Source: Phaeosaccion multiseriatum (taxonomy: Eukaryota; Ochrophyta, other classes). From it: DNA of 64,000 nt. The DNA lies in the NCBI GenBank assembly GCA_965112735.1, contig OZ218950.1:62001-126000 (forward strand), read 5' to 3'. This document shows positions 11,549 to 23,639 of this stretch, in pieces; within the stretch, counting starts at the first letter, position 1, and each line of letters opens with the position of its first letter. Below the pieces are notes generated by a model, which was given only the letters and a program-made list of their open reading frames with translations, did not search any database and was not told the DNA's origin. The position numbers were made by a program, and so were the translations under genes.

Positions 11549-14500
11549 TCACACGTCGTCATACTTGGGCGCTTTCTTGCTGACCATGGCGGCGAAGCTT
11601 GCCGCGGTGTCGCTCGTCTGCAGCTGGGAGGAGCTCCACATGGCCTGGAAGCGGAGGGCGTCATCCAGCGAGTGGTCCCTGGAGTAGTTCATGTTGACTG
11701 CGGGGGGGGGGGGAAGGGAAGAAGGGGGACTTTATTAGTGACTTATGGGAATCAGCCTAAGGGGGGGGGGGGAGGGAGGGATTGAGGAGGCGAGAGCGAA
11801 GTGTCAGGAGTGATATATCCATCTAATGCCATCTGGTGCCATCTGCCTCTATACCTTTGCTCCCCTGCACGGCGATGGGGCTCTTCTGCGCGATCTCGTA
11901 CGCCAGAGACAGAGCCTCCGACACCACCTGGGGGGTTCGGTTCAGAGGTTCAGTTCATTAGGCCTTCACCAATATCGATCCCCTTGGGGGGGGGGGACAG
12001 AATGGGGGGTGCAAATACGCATATACCCAAGCAAGGGCAGCGGAGCAAAGCGAGGGTGGGGAAATGCAATGCATATGCATCACCGCAATGATGTATGAGG
12101 GCTGGTGATGCATGCCGCCCCAGAACCTTGCTCACATCCTCCCTCTCACTAACCTCCTCTCTCTCTCCTCCATCTCTCCCTCCCTCTCTCTCTCCCTCCT
12201 CCCTCTCTCTCTCTCTCCTCTCTCTCTCCCCCCTCTCTCCCTCTCATTCTCTCTCTCCCTCTCTCTCTCTCTCCCTCTCTCTCTCTCACTCACCTCTTCT
12301 CTCTCTCCTCCATCTCTCCCTCTCTCTCTCTCCTTCCTCCCTCTCTCTCTCTCTCCTCTCTCTCTCCCCCCTCTCTCCCTCTCATTCTCTCTCTCTCCCT
12401 CTCTCTCTCTCTCCCTCTCTCTCTCTCACTCACCTCTTCTCTCTCTCCTCCATATCTCCCTCCTCTCTCTCCCTCCTCCCTCTCTCTCTCCTCTCTCTCT
12501 CTCCCTCCCTCTCCCTCTCACTTTCCCCTCCTCCTCTCTCTCTCTCTCCTCTCACTTACCTCCTGTCTCTCCCTCTCATTCTCCCCTCTCCTCCCTCTCT
12601 CTCTCTCTCACTCACCTCCTGTCTGCTCCCCTCGAGGACCTTGCTCACAAGCCCGCTGGACAGAGCCTCCGAGGCCGGCAGATTGCTGGACCCAGGGGGG
12701 GGGGGGGGGGGGCAGACCCAGGCGGGCCGGCCCAGGGGGGGAAGAGCAGTTGGTATTTATGTTTCGAGGCGTGGGTGTGGGTGTAAGTGTGTGGGTGTGG
12801 GTGTGCTTGTAAGTGCGTGTGGGTGTGTGCGTGCACGCGTGTGTGGGGGTTGAGCATCCCTACTTGCAGAGAGAGGGGCAAGAGGCCATTGTTGGCGGCG
12901 AGCGGACCCAAACAAAACCAACGCCACAGCGAAACAACACAGCGGAACGTCACAGAGGCGAACAACCAACTTCCCTATCTGCAGACAGCTGAGCAACCAA
13001 CTTCCCTATCTGCAGACAGCTGGCAGCTTTCTTCCTTATGAAGTCACTTACTGATTCACTCACTCACTCACTCACTCACTCACCCACTCACACATGCACT
13101 CACCGAGCGGTGTAGATGAGCTCTCTGGCGAGGCTGTCGCTGCCAAGGAGGCGGGGCAGGCGCTGCAGAGTGCCGAGGTCGGCGCACAGCCCTAGGGACA
13201 CCTCCGCCACGCTGAAGTACGCATCAGAGGAGCAGTACCTGGTGTCAGCCGAGAGAGAGGGAGGGAGAGGGAGAGAGACACGCACGACAAGAGAAGTGTT
13301 GGCATCATGTACTTGCCAGACTGTTGGCATCATGTACTTGCCAGACTGTTGGCATAATGTACTTGCCAGATACAGACTGATTGATACGCCTGCTTCCATC
13401 TTTCTCGCCTCGCCCTTCCTTCTTTCTCTCTTCTCTCACTGACTTACCGGACGTCGGCACAAGCGATGAGGTCCACCTGCAGCAGAAGGAAGGCAGCCAC
13501 GCAGTTCATGGGGCATGAGGGGGAAGGGACGGAGGCAGCAAGCGGGCAGCAAGCACACCACACAGAGCGACAGAGGCTGTGCTGCGATGTCGGCATCTCA
13601 TATCGACCTCTCGCCTCTCACGAGTGAGTGCCTCCTCTGCGGCGGGGGCCTGTCTCTCCTCGAGTAGACAAACTCCGCCAAGCACGTCTGTCGGTCAGCG
13701 TCACTCACTCACTCACTCACTCACTCACTCACTCACTCACCGCTCCACCCACACAGGCCCCATGCATCGCGGCAATGACGGGCTTGGGGCAGTCGTCCAC
13801 AGCTCGGAAGGCGCTCTGTGCATAGGGGGATTGAAACCGAAACGACACAACACGTACGTACGCGGAAGGTGAAACGTAACGCCCTTCTCACTTCGATATC
13901 AGTACATACACGGCACTTCACTGCCACCTTTCAATCCGTAGCAGGCCTGCTTGGCGTCTCTTCCCTTCCCCTTCGGAGGCCAAGCCAGATACTAAGCTAA
14001 GCCTCTGGCGGCGTACGTGCGTGAAGAGTGTCCCCCCCACCCACCCACCCACCCACCCACCCACCCACCCACCCACCTGGTAAGTGCGGATGAAGCCCTC
14101 ATTGGCCAAGGTTCGTCTGGCGACGTCCGCCTTTGGTCCGAGCTGCTTAAGGTCTCCCTATGCAGGAGAGCAGGAGGGTGAGCATGGAGAGGTCAAAGCG
14201 CAGCGGAGTGGAGGAGGGCGCAGAGCCGAGGAGAGCTGCGGTCCGAGGTAGAGTATCAGGGAAGGCGGGGAAGGGAAGGGAGGCGCTGTCCAAGGAAGTG
14301 CGAGGAAGGCCTACCCGCCACGTAAGCTTACATTTATACCGTCTGCGCCGGCGAATAGGTGCGCGTGGTCCTTCATATCCAGGCCAGAGGAGAAGTGCTT
14401 TCCTACAAGGGAGGACGACGGCAACGAGGAGGGAGCCGGAGGACGACCACCCCGCTCACGTCAGTCGCTTGCTTTCCCTCGCATCTACCTCCTCTTCCTC

Positions 14501-14933
14501 TCTGGGGCAAAAGACAGCGTAGGTCCTAAGCCCTCACAAAGCAGCCCCCCCCGCCTCATCTCCCCCCTCTCTGATCTGTCCCTTACCTGCTCCAGTGAGG
14601 AGCACGACCCGGCAGTCGGAGTCTGCGGCCAGCTGCTGGAAGCAGGGCCCTATCTCCCAAAAGAACTGCCGGCACATGGCGTTGCTCGTCTTCGCGCGGT
14701 CGATATCCACCTGTGTTTGTTGTTCATTTGGCTGAGAATGTCATTCCTCCTCCTTCTTCATGCTGCCTTACCTGCATCACGCCCTCTCTTGGCAAGGTCA
14801 CTCGCAGCGTCTCGAACTCTTGGTAGCCCTCTTGCTGCTCTCCCGTCTGGGCCGAGAGGTTCCTCACGCCAAGAGGTGACAGCACTTTTCTCCAGAGTGA
14901 GCCCGCCAAGGCGCTACCGCTTTGGCGAAGCAT
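11549..14933 (-). CDS. ECH1: Delta(3,5)-delta(2,4)-dienoyl-CoA isomerase (ECH1-like), mitochondrial
   Basis: Ten exons (minus): 14933-14772, 14710-14587, 14402-14332, 14157-14077, 13815-13741, 13476-13448, 13238-13104, 12685-12616, 11927-11855, 11697-11549; every junction keeps phase, giving 322 residues. This is the crotonase fold. An oxyanion segment GKHFSSGLDMKDH and the spliced AAMHGACVGGAVDLIACADVR are followed by FSVAEVSLGLCADLGTLQRLP, which contains the Glu and Asp expected of ECH1-type isomerases, and VSKV and NYSRDHSLDD near the end. ECH1 moves double bonds during beta-oxidation of unsaturated fatty acids. The N-terminus (MLRQSGSALAGSLWRKVLSP) is basic and amphipathic, like a mitochondrial presequence; the C-terminus (KYDDV) lacks a peroxisomal SKL. 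Exon 6 is only 29 nt. Confidence 0.9.
12130..12612. repeat. CT-rich low-complexity block in ECH1 intron 8
   Basis: Nearly 500 bp of CTCTCT/CCCTCT, including near-exact direct duplications of a roughly 125-bp segment (compare 12167-12300 with 12300-12430). On the gene strand it is GA-rich and starts just after the donor of exon 8. AACCTTGCTCAC at 12123 copies part of the exon 8 sequence (GACCTTGCTCAC at 12639), so the duplication may have reached into the exon. Confidence 0.75.
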
Positions 14934-15173
14934 ACTCCCCCTCAAAACTCCCTCACTTGTGGTGCTCTGTTCCCACCCCCCAAGAGAAGTTGAAGATCGA
15001 ACGAATTTGAAGAGGCGAGGGCATGAGGAGTTGGTCACACAGCGCCAGCCTGTGAGATCCCCACACACAGCGATCCAAAATCCAACAGAGAAGGGGCCAA
15101 AGAAGAAGGTAGAGAGGGAGAGAGGGAGGTGATGTGAAAGGAGAATCGCCGGGAGGATAGCTGCTTTTCGGGG
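14934..15173. promoter_or_regulatory. Compact bidirectional promoter region, ECH1 / NAA50
   Basis: Only 240 bp lies between the two divergent start codons, so promoters and 5' UTRs must overlap or be very short. No TATA box is seen. Confidence 0.5.
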
Positions 15174-16364
15174 ATGGAGGAGACTGCGGAGATCGCTCCG
15201 GCCATCAAGAACGGCGTTGGCAGCTCGACGAGCACCTTGAGCGCCAACAACAGCACAAGCACCGACAGCCACAAAAGCGGCGGTGTACGCATAGACTTGG
15301 AGGCGATTACGCAGGAGAATGTGGGGGAGCTGCGGCACCTCAATCTGGCCATCTTTCCGGTCCGATACCACGACAAGTTCTACAGGGAGGTGATTCACAC
15401 GCCCACCCAGTTCACGAGATTCGGTACGATACGGTAGACGTGCTCCATCTGGACAGCCCCAGACAGCCCCAGCTCTCGAAGAGGGGGAGAGGAGAGAGCA
15501 GGTGCTCTTCGAAATAGCAGAGAAGGCTGTTTTTGCTATGAAAATGCCTGCCCTCTCTTCCTTCTGCGGTCCTTGCTCCTCCCGTCTCTTCTCCATGCTG
15601 ACCTGAGGAGAGAGCAGGTGCTATTCGAGACAGCAGAGAAGACTCATCCCCCTTTCTACACCCCCCCCCCCCCCCTCTCTCTCTCTGTGGCGATGGCCGC
15701 ACAGCGGTTTTCAATGGCATTATTGTGGGGGCCATTTGCTGTCGAGTAGAGGCATGCTCGCCCGGAGTCCGAAGGGGCGGGGGGGGGCAGGCGGGGGGGG
15801 TGGGAGAAGCAGCGAGAGCAGCAGCAGCAGCAGGAAGAGGAGCAGGAGGAGGAACGGCGATGGAGGGAGGTGTGAGTGGCTTTGCCGATGGAGCTGCCAG
15901 AGAGAAGCTTTATCTCATGACCCTTGGTGTGCTTGCAGCCTACCGAGGGCGGGGCATCGGCAGCGCGCTCTTGCGGATGGCGCTTGACAACTTGAGCCTC
16001 TTTCCCAACGTGTGCGAAGTGTACCTTCACGTGCAGTCCTCCAACGAAGACGCCATCAAGTGAGTGATTTGGTGATACAGAGGAAGTGGGTATGTGAGGA
16101 GTGAGTGAGGGAGTGAGTAATTTAGTCAGTGAGTGAGTGATTGAGTGAGTGAGTGAGTCTGTCAGTGAGTTATGTTGTGGAGTGAGTGAATGGCTTGGTC
16201 TTGGGTGCTGTCGTGTTTTTTTTTCATGACCCGCCTTGAGAGTGAGCGGGCGCAAGTAGAGTGTCTGCTACTCTTACGCACCCACACACGCACCCACACA
16301 CGCACCCACACACTCACTCACTCACCCACACACTCACACACTCACTCACTCACTCACTCACTCA

Positions 16365-16401
<37 letters not shown>

Positions 16402-16568
16402 GCTCCGTGCCTTTCGCAATGAATGATTTTGTCCACAGCTTCTACGAGCGCTTCGGCTTCGTGAGGGGCGAACTCGTCAAAGGCTACTACAAGCGCATTG
16501 AACCGCCCGACTGCTACGTACTAAGGCTGCCGTGCAATCAGCAGCAGCCGCAGCAGAAGCATTCTTAG
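15174..16568 (+). CDS. NAA50: N-alpha-acetyltransferase 50 (NAA50/San, GNAT family)
   Basis: Exons: 15174-15423, 15705-16059, 16439-16568; phases agree, giving 244 residues. The protein transfers acetyl groups to N-terminal Met and belongs to, or associates with, the NatA complex. Visible hallmarks are LNLAIFPVRYHDKFYREV, FNGIIVGAICCRVE, LYLMTLGVLAAYRGRGIGSALL with the acetyl-CoA-binding R-G-R-G-I-G loop, VYLHVQSSNEDAI and FYERFGF followed by YYKRIEPPDCYVL. The human enzyme has 169 residues. The excess here is an N-terminal extension of about 35 Ser/Thr/Asn-rich residues and a Gly/Ala-rich insert of about 45 residues between RVE and REKLYLMTL, where the family has a short loop. The insert is read in frame within one exon. 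Intron 2 holds CACACA/CACTCA repeats. Confidence 0.92.
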
Positions 16569-17940
16569 TCACGGCTGCGCTTAGCCCAGGGCACCCAAGA
16601 CTGCTCGTGGGGGGCGCAAAGAGAAGGGATACGCGAGACACGCCATCGGGCGGTCGGGCTGAAGCGGTGCCGCCTTGTGATCACTGACATATTGGCTCCG
16701 CGTCTTGTGATCACTGACATACTGGCTACTCGTCTTGTGATCACTGACATATTGGCTACTCGTCTTGTGACCACTGACATATTGGCTACTCGTCTTGTGA
16801 TCACTGACATATTGGCTACTCGTCTTGCGATCACTGACATATTGGCTACTCGTCTTGTTATCACTGACATATTGGCTACTCGTCTTTGTTATCACTGACA
16901 TATTGGCTACTCGTCTTGTGATCACTACTGACATATTGGGTACTCGTCTTGTGATCACTGACATATTGGCTACTCGGGAGAGGTCGAAGAGAGCCTCCAG
17001 GCAGACCTTCTCCCCAAGCCCCCTCTGCGGCTCTGGGGCTGTGAGGCTGTGAGGCTGTGGGCATGCAGGCTTAACGCTCACCTCCCCGCCTTCGGTACAG
17101 TACTACTGGGGGAAGGAAGGAGAAGGCCCCTCTCCGGCCCAGGAGCGCGGAGCACTGCCACGGAAGAAGTGAAGAAGTAAGTGGTGCCGGCCCGTTCAAC
17201 GCCCGCGCTACGGTACCGCTTCCCGCTCTTCTGCTCTGCACCCAAGGGCGGGGACTGCGAGTGTGCGAGTAGGACAAGTCCGCCCTGGACACTCAGCGCT
17301 GGGCAGAGCTCATCGCGTAGTTCGAACACGTTGAGACCGACTGTAAGGCCGCGAGGCGGGGGGGAATGGTGGCAGCTCTCTCGACGGTAATTCTACTCGG
17401 CCACGGCCACGCACCGTGCTTCACTCACCTCAGGGCGGGCATGGATGCGTGAGTCTTAGTTAGCTGTGATGGGTCTGAGGGAAAAGAGGTGGTGGAAGTT
17501 GTGGAAGTGGTAGAGCTGAGCGGGCAGGCACGGGTGTTCTCGACCATCTAGATCGGGCCTTGTGCTCGACCACCTAGATCGGGCCTGAAGGGTGGAGCCA
17601 CGGCTTGGGCTAATGTCTTGCGGCGGGGGGGGGCTATCGCAGCCCGGCTACCGAGGCGCCTATGAGGAAGCAGCCTTCTCCTTCTTCCTCTTCAAGTACA
17701 CGTGCTTGCCCGTCGACTGGCCAGGCTTTGAGTTGGAAGGCTTACTGGCCTGGCAGGGAGAGCCTACTGCCACTGCCGAGGGTACAAGTCAAATAGCGCG
17801 CTAAAAGCTAAAAGACAAGAATGTTCTTTGGCTGTTGGGTCTTCGTCAACTCACAGTTGGCGGCTGGAATAGAGGAGGAAGAGGGGAAAAAAAAAAGAAA
17901 ACAAAAAAGAAGTAGGCTGCCTCAGAGCGGGGGCTGGGCT
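16569..17940. other. Intergenic region NAA50 / BRCC36
   Basis: It contains the 30-bp minisatellite listed separately, then about 950 bp with no convincing gene. A minus-strand stretch ending at about 17660 (KPGQSTGKHVYLKRKKEK, then a stop) resembles a basic C-terminal tail but has no plausible upstream exons before BRCC36. AGATCGGGCCT occurs twice at about 17550-17585. The last 120 bp is A-rich (AAAAAAAAAGAAAAC, 17885-17900), probably BRCC36 5' leader. Confidence 0.4.
16678..16975. repeat. 30-bp minisatellite, ten units
   Basis: Ten head-to-tail units of about 30 bp containing CACTGACATATTGGCTACTC start near 16679, 16709, 16739, 16769, 16799, 16829, 16859, 16889, 16920 and 16952. Most differ by single substitutions; two differ by one or a few inserted bases. 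Confidence 0.92.
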
Positions 17941-20900
17941 ATGTCTCTGAGGCAGTGCACGCTAGCCTGGCCGGCTTTCCTCACTTGCTCGGGCCACGCT
18001 TTGAGCACAGAGAAGCAGGAGATTATGGGGCTGCTTCTTGGGCACTGGGGAGAGGGTGGGGCGGCGGGCGTCAGCCGGCAGGTGTTCGTGGAGCACGCTA
18101 TGGTGCTGACGCGGACAGATAAGCGCAAGGACAGGGTGGAGGTTGGAGTGCAGCAGCTGGCGGAGGCGAGCTCTCTGTGCGAGGAGATGGGCAGGAAGGT
18201 GGGCAGGACGCTGCGGGTGGTGGGCTGGTACCACAGCCACCCGCACATCACGGTGCATCCCAGCCACGTCGACGTGAGGACCCAATGGTGAGGACGGGGT
18301 GGGGGGTGGCGGTGGAAGATATAATGAATAAGAAGAAAGCTTGATGTTTTTCGCCAAGCGTCCTTTTCACCTCCTTTGCCTTACTCTCCCGAACAGGCAA
18401 TACCAAATGATGGACAAAGGCTTCATCGGCCTCATCTTTAGTGTCTTCGTGGAGAACAAGACTACAAATGTGAGCTGACTGCGATGCGCAAGGCATTTTG
18501 TATGCGTACTCTCTCCCCTCCCCTCTCTCTCTGTCTCGCTTCCTCACTCTCTCTCTCTCTCTCCTTCTCCTTCTCCTTCTCTCTGGCAGGTGAATAAGAT
18601 CGAGGTGACGGCCTTCCAAAGCATGCCCAACCCGGGCGGGGGCGACAACGTGGAGAAGAAGATTGAGTTGCGCATCGCCAACGCCGCCAAGAAGCCCGGA
18701 GTCACAGATGGCAGTGGAGGTCCAACAGGGGCACCGGCTGGAGGCACCACCGTCCCCCTGGCAGACGCCCTGTCCAAGCTGGTGGGGCTCCAGGTGAGGC
18801 TGTGTGTGTGTGTGTGCAGTAGGGGTTTATGCCTCGATGGCAGCGGATGGCGCCGCAGTGTGTGTGCTGCTCTCTGCCCTCTGCTCCCTCCCCCCCCCCT
18901 GAATCCTCGATGCCCCTCGATGCCGCGCCTCCCTCGTGCGCACAGGATACGCTCTTCGGAGAGGAGAGGGCCGCCTATCTCGAGGCCTTGGAGCAGAACG
19001 AAGTCATCTCCATTCAGGTATATGGGCACAGCGTTGTGTGTCCACCATCATATGATGCTGTATTTCTCTCTGCGCTGTGACAGCGCTCACTACTCACTCA
19101 CGTGGCGTGGAGGAGCTTAAGCCCATTTCAAGAGGAGCTGAGCATTTTCAGAGTTCCTCTCTCTCTTCCCCCCCCCCCTCTCCCTCACACCTCCGTCCCT
19201 CTCTCCCCCGGGCAGGCGGGCATTGACGGCTCCTCGGGCTCCTCAACGTCGGGCCCTGACAGAGGCGCGGATCTGATGAAGCGTATGTACTGCTCCGCTG
19301 TGTACCAAAAGGCGCTGACTTGCCTCATGGGGGAGAGCACTGTACCTCTTACACACGCCCTTCGCTCGCACCTGGGCAATCTGGAGGGACGGAGGGAGGC
19401 CCTCAGGGAAGGGAACATGGCTCTACGGCAGCGGCTCACATCAGAGCAGCAGGGGCGTTGTGATGAACTCATGGCCGAGGTGAGGGGGGCGTGAGGAAGG
19501 GGAAGGGAAGAACGGGGAAGGGGCGGGGGAAGGGATGGGGGTAACGGGGGCGTTGCTTCTCTTCTCTCCCGGCGTAGCGCTTAGCGGAGTGGGTGGGTGG
19601 GTGGGTGAGGAATGTTCTTCTCTCTGGTTGGGAATGTTCTTGAGTTTGGCGGGCCTGGACAGGCGCTTGCCGGTGTGCACAGAACACGTAAGTAAGTAAG
19701 CACCTCCTTTCGTTCCTTTCTCACTCGAGCTTTCCCTAATGTCGCACTCTGGTTGGAACGATACCTCTCACTCATTACGTGTGTGTGTTGTGTGTGTGTG
19801 TACTGTGTATGTTGTGTGTGTACTGTGTATGTGCTGTGTGTATACTGTGTATGTGCTGTGTGTATACTGTGTATGTGCTGTGTGTATACTGTGTATGTGC
19901 TGTGTGTATACTGTGCATGTGCTGTGTGTATACTGTGTATGTACTGTGTGTATACTGTGTATGTACTGTGTGTGTACTGTGTATGTGCTGTGTGTATACT
20001 GTGTATGTGCTGTGTGTACTGTGTATACTGTGTGTATACTGTGTATGTGCTGTGTGTATACTGTGCATGTGCTGTGTGTACTGTGTATGTACTGTGTGTA
20101 TACTGTGTATGTACTGTGTGTATACTGTGTGTACTGTGCATGTGCTGTGTGTGCTTTTCTGTGGCAGCGGCTGGAGGAGCCCCGATCTTCACAGTTGGCA
20201 GCACACGAGGCGGCGGGGGTGGTGCTTCAGGCCTCGGGGGGCACACACACACACGGGGAGGGCGGGCAGGGCCTGGCGCCGAGGGCAGAGGCGCTGGCAT
20301 GGGCAGAGAGGGGCGCCGACATCTTTCCACTCCAGGTGGGCAGGGAGGGATATATTTATTGACTCAATAGGAAGCACCGGGGGGGCAGGGACTGGTGGCG
20401 CTTGCGTGCACTCAGCCGCATCGCCCCACCTGAGTACGGGGGGGCGTGAGAGCTTGTCAGAGTGCTTGTCGGACAACGAGACGCGGAGGACGGACAGGGA
20501 ATGAGGGGTGGAGGCGAGCACGTGTCCTGGGTAGCCATCCATCCATTGCCATCCATCCATCCATTGCCATCCATCCATCTACCTGCCCACCCGTGTGCCC
20601 ACCCCTCCCCCTCACTTTGACCCATTGCACTTTGCACGTTGCCTTGCCTCCTTCTTTCTCGACCCCCACCCTCTTGTGACGGTGGACTGGACTGGACTGG
20701 ACGGTATCTCCATGGTCTCGGTGCGTGGGTGAACAGCAGGGCACCAAGGACGAGGCGGTGACTGGCAAGGCGGTGACCTGCCGTATCATCAGGCGGCTGG
20801 GCAGGAGGAGAGGGAGGGAGGGGGGTTGTTGCCAGTGGTGCATATCCCTGGATGGAGGGAGGGAGCAGCCGCTGCAGAGTATGAGCGTGACGGGGGATTT

Positions 20901-21099
20901 GATGCGGCTGACGCATCGGACAGCGAGAGGAGGGGGGGGGGAGGAGCTGCACACGGTGGCGAGGTGCCCCTCCGCGGAGAGCGCTCACTTGTGGGCCGCC
21001 GTGGCGTATGCGCTGTACCCCAAGGCCGCCGCTGCTGTATCACCAACTGCTGTGCCTGCTGCTGCAGCGGAGAGCGAGGCTGCATTGCCCTCCGACTGA
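17941..21099 (+). CDS. BRCC3: BRCC36-type K63-specific JAMM deubiquitinase
   Basis: Exons: 17941-18287, 18397-18469, 18590-18793, 18946-19017, 19216-19479, 20168-20335, 20737-21099; all phases agree, giving 496 residues. The MPN+ domain occupies exons 1-3: a catalytic Glu in EKQEIMGLLLGH, then GWYHSHPHITVHPSHVD with the two zinc-binding His and the Asp, followed by QYQMMDKGFIGLIFSVF, all typical of BRCC36. BRCC36 cleaves Lys63-linked ubiquitin chains in nuclear BRCA1-A-type and cytosolic BRISC-type complexes. Human BRCC36 has 316 residues; the extra length lies in the C-terminal half, where helical stretches alternate with Gly/His-rich linkers. The last exon carries an in-frame copy of the dispersed word GTATCACCAACTGC (21037-21050, read VSPTA). 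Intron 5 is a long TG-rich satellite. Confidence 0.93.
19775..20160. repeat. TGTGTATACTGTGTATG satellite in BRCC36 intron 5
   Basis: About 20 tandem units of TACTGTGTATGTGCTGTGTG type fill the 3' half of the intron almost to the acceptor at 20167. They keep long open frames of Cys/Val/Tyr in several frames, which are not genes. Confidence 0.9.
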
Positions 21100-21818
21100 G
21101 TGACTTTTCGCTTTGGCTTTTGCTCGCTTCTCTAGTTCTTGGTTCTATCGCGGCTTGGCTGGTGGTTGAGTTATTGCTCTCGTGCCCTGCCCCCACCAAG
21201 AAGGCATCCACCCTCTTGACTAGCTAGGCTCGTGCAGTGGAGTGGAGGCTTGGAGGCTCTATTGCAGTGGAGAGGTGGAGTTGAGTGAGTTGGAGAGGAG
21301 TGGGGTAAAGTGGGGTGATGTACAGAGAGGAGACGAGTCCAACACGCCTGACTTTGCGGCCATGCCTGGGCTTGACTCCTCTCTTCACACACACACACAC
21401 ACACACACACGGGGCAGGGCTGCAGTAGACACGAGAGGGAGTGCAATTAATCAATCAATCCATACACTGATCATCAAGTGAGCTTACGTACCCCATCCCC
21501 CCAGCGGGCCTCGTCTTCAAGTCAGTTCCAAGCCCCCTCCTCGGATTCTGTGTGCCATCCATCTACCATCAAGCCTTCCTTCTATACCTGTAACCGATGT
21601 CGTGCCAAGTCATCTCTGCAGCTCCAGCGCCAAGTGACACACACAGTGTTCCCGTAGGCTGCCAAGTCCATTGTGAATGTTAAAACCATTCGTTCGCCCC
21701 CCCCCCCCGCAATGAAGAAAAGTGTGTGGCGAGTGGGGCAATTCACTTCAACTGACTTACTCTACGGTTCGCCCATTGCACGTGCCAAGCTTCACTGCGG
21801 ATTAAGGCCATCGGGTCA

Positions 21819-23197
21819 CTAAATCCCAAGTCCCGAGGTATCAGCAGCAGGGCCCTCCACACGCACGCACGCTCGCAGCGCCTTCCGTCCGCGTATCTTC
21901 TTCTCACTCGCCGTCACCATGCTCTCCTCCAGCACCGCCCACTCCTCCTTCAGCTTGTCGCCATCATCATCCCCCCCTGCTCCTCCTGAGCGATAGCGGT
22001 GGTAGGCAGACACAAAGCCTCGGATCGTGCTCTCCAGGCTCGCCCCCTTCCTCTTTGTGCGCACAGCGAGGTGGGGCAGCAGCAACACTTTACTCGGGCC
22101 CACAGCCACCACCACGCCATTCGATAGCTCCCTGTCCCGACGACCGCAGAAGGCCGTGGCAGCATCAGCCCCACCATCTTCCAGCCCCCTCCACAGGCCA
22201 CAGGGCAGCTGAATCTCATCCCCGACATGAAGCCCCAGCCCCACAAGCATCTCCTTCCCTTCCTCCTTCCTCTCCTCCTCTCCCCCAGGCATTGAAGGGG
22301 GGCATTTTGCCCTCTTGCTTCCTCTCCCATTGATGTCCTCCGCAGCTCCTCGCTTGGGCACAGGCGTACACCGGGCATTCTCCTCCTTCTGCTCCGCTCC
22401 CTCCCTCTTCACTCGTGCATGCCTCTCGCACATCCCACCTTGCTGCCTCTGCTTCTCGCACCCCTCAAAGTACACCTCTTCCGTACCACCACAGCCCCGT
22501 GCCCTTTGCAAAGTCCTCCCCGTTGCGACTGCTTCTCGCACCCCTCAACTGTACACTTCTTCCGTACCACCACAGCTCCATGCCCAAGGCAAAGTCCCCC
22601 TTGGACCCGTACCTTATCGCACCCCTCAACAGTACACCTCTTCACCACAGCTCCATGGGCCACACAAAGTCCTCCCAGTCGCGACTGCTTCTCGCACCCC
22701 TCAACAGTACATCTCTTCCGCACCACCACAGCTCCATGGGCCTGGCAAAGTCCTCCTTGGACCCGTACCCGTGCCTTCTCGCACCCCTCAACAGTACACC
22801 TCTTCCGTACCACCACAGCGCCGTGCCCAACGCAAAGTCCTCCTTGGACCCGTACCTTATCGCACCCCTCAACAGTACACCTCTGCACCACAGCCCCGTG
22901 CCCTTTGCAAAGTCCTCCCCGTTGCGACTGCTTCTCGCACCCCTCCACACTACACCTCTTGGTCACAGCTCCATGGGCCACGCAAAGTCCTCCTCGTACC
23001 TGCCCCTTCCCGCACCCCTCAACAGTACACCTCTTCACCACAGCCCCGTGCCCAACGCAAAGTCCTCCTTGGATCCGCAGCTTGTCGCACCCCTCAACAG
23101 TACACCTCTTCGGTACCACCACAGCCCCGTGCCCAACGCAAAGTCCTCCCTGTTGCGACTGCTTCTCGCACCCCTCCACAGTACACCTCTTCGGCAT
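21819..23197 (-). pseudogene. Cys/His-repeat (WRKY19-like zinc finger) gene copy A, frameshifted
   Basis: It begins at ATG 23197 with ten repeats of a 25-28 residue module of the form C-x4-C-x6-GG-x-C-x3-H (for example RCTVEGCDKVRVQGGLC then GHG), like the WRKY19-like zinc-finger modules found in many copies in stramenopile and haptophyte proteins. The tenth repeat breaks: CCTCAAAGTAC near 22464-22474 replaces the usual CCTCAACAGTAC, a 1-bp deletion. The reading frame then continues in another phase from about 22470 to a stop at 21819, encoding the same conserved C-terminal domain (GLGLHVGDEIQLPCGLW to RVEGPAADTSGLGI) as copy C. The copy is therefore probably inactive unless the frame is corrected. 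Function is unknown; the modules may bind DNA or protein. Confidence 0.8.
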
Positions 23198-23639
23198 TTT
23201 CACAACTCCGCGCCCTTCAAACAATCCTCCTTGCACCTCCTTTGCGTTTCTTCAACAGGTCCAAATCCACCTTAGGGCATAACGCGCTTCAAGTCCATCC
23301 ACTGCGTCTGCTCTTTCACTGTCTCTCTCGATCCACCTGAGAAATAGGGTCTTATCCTGACGAGGAGCGAAAATTGAATGCTTCAGTCTGAAGACATAAT
23401 GAGGTTGTTCCAAGCGCCTGGCCCAAGTGGTAACGACACCAGGGTACTCGAGAACCAAACGAATGCTTGCTACGCCAACTCGAACGCTTCCAACAAGTCC
23501 GCGCCGCGTGTCTGAAGTTAGGGAGGGGGGAAGATGGGGAGAGAACTTTATTGACTTAGGAAGATGGGGAGATGGGAAGAAGGGAGGAGCCCAGGAACAT
23601 GCGATTTAGTTTCAGTTTCCATTCATTCGCCTAACTATA

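Noticed and set aside
17592-17804. Small plus-strand frame before BRCC36
   Set aside because: No homology signal or splice context; probably 5' leader or intergenic.
22409-23340. CRISPR-like array (regular repeats with variable parts in copy A)
   Set aside because: The repeats translate in one frame into Cys/His modules with conserved residues. This is a eukaryotic tandem-repeat gene.
22315-23340. Plus-strand frames of Pro/Ser/His repeats opposite the Cys/His-repeat genes
   Set aside because: Mirror frames of the repeat DNA; the Cys/His spacing on the minus strand is the conserved pattern.
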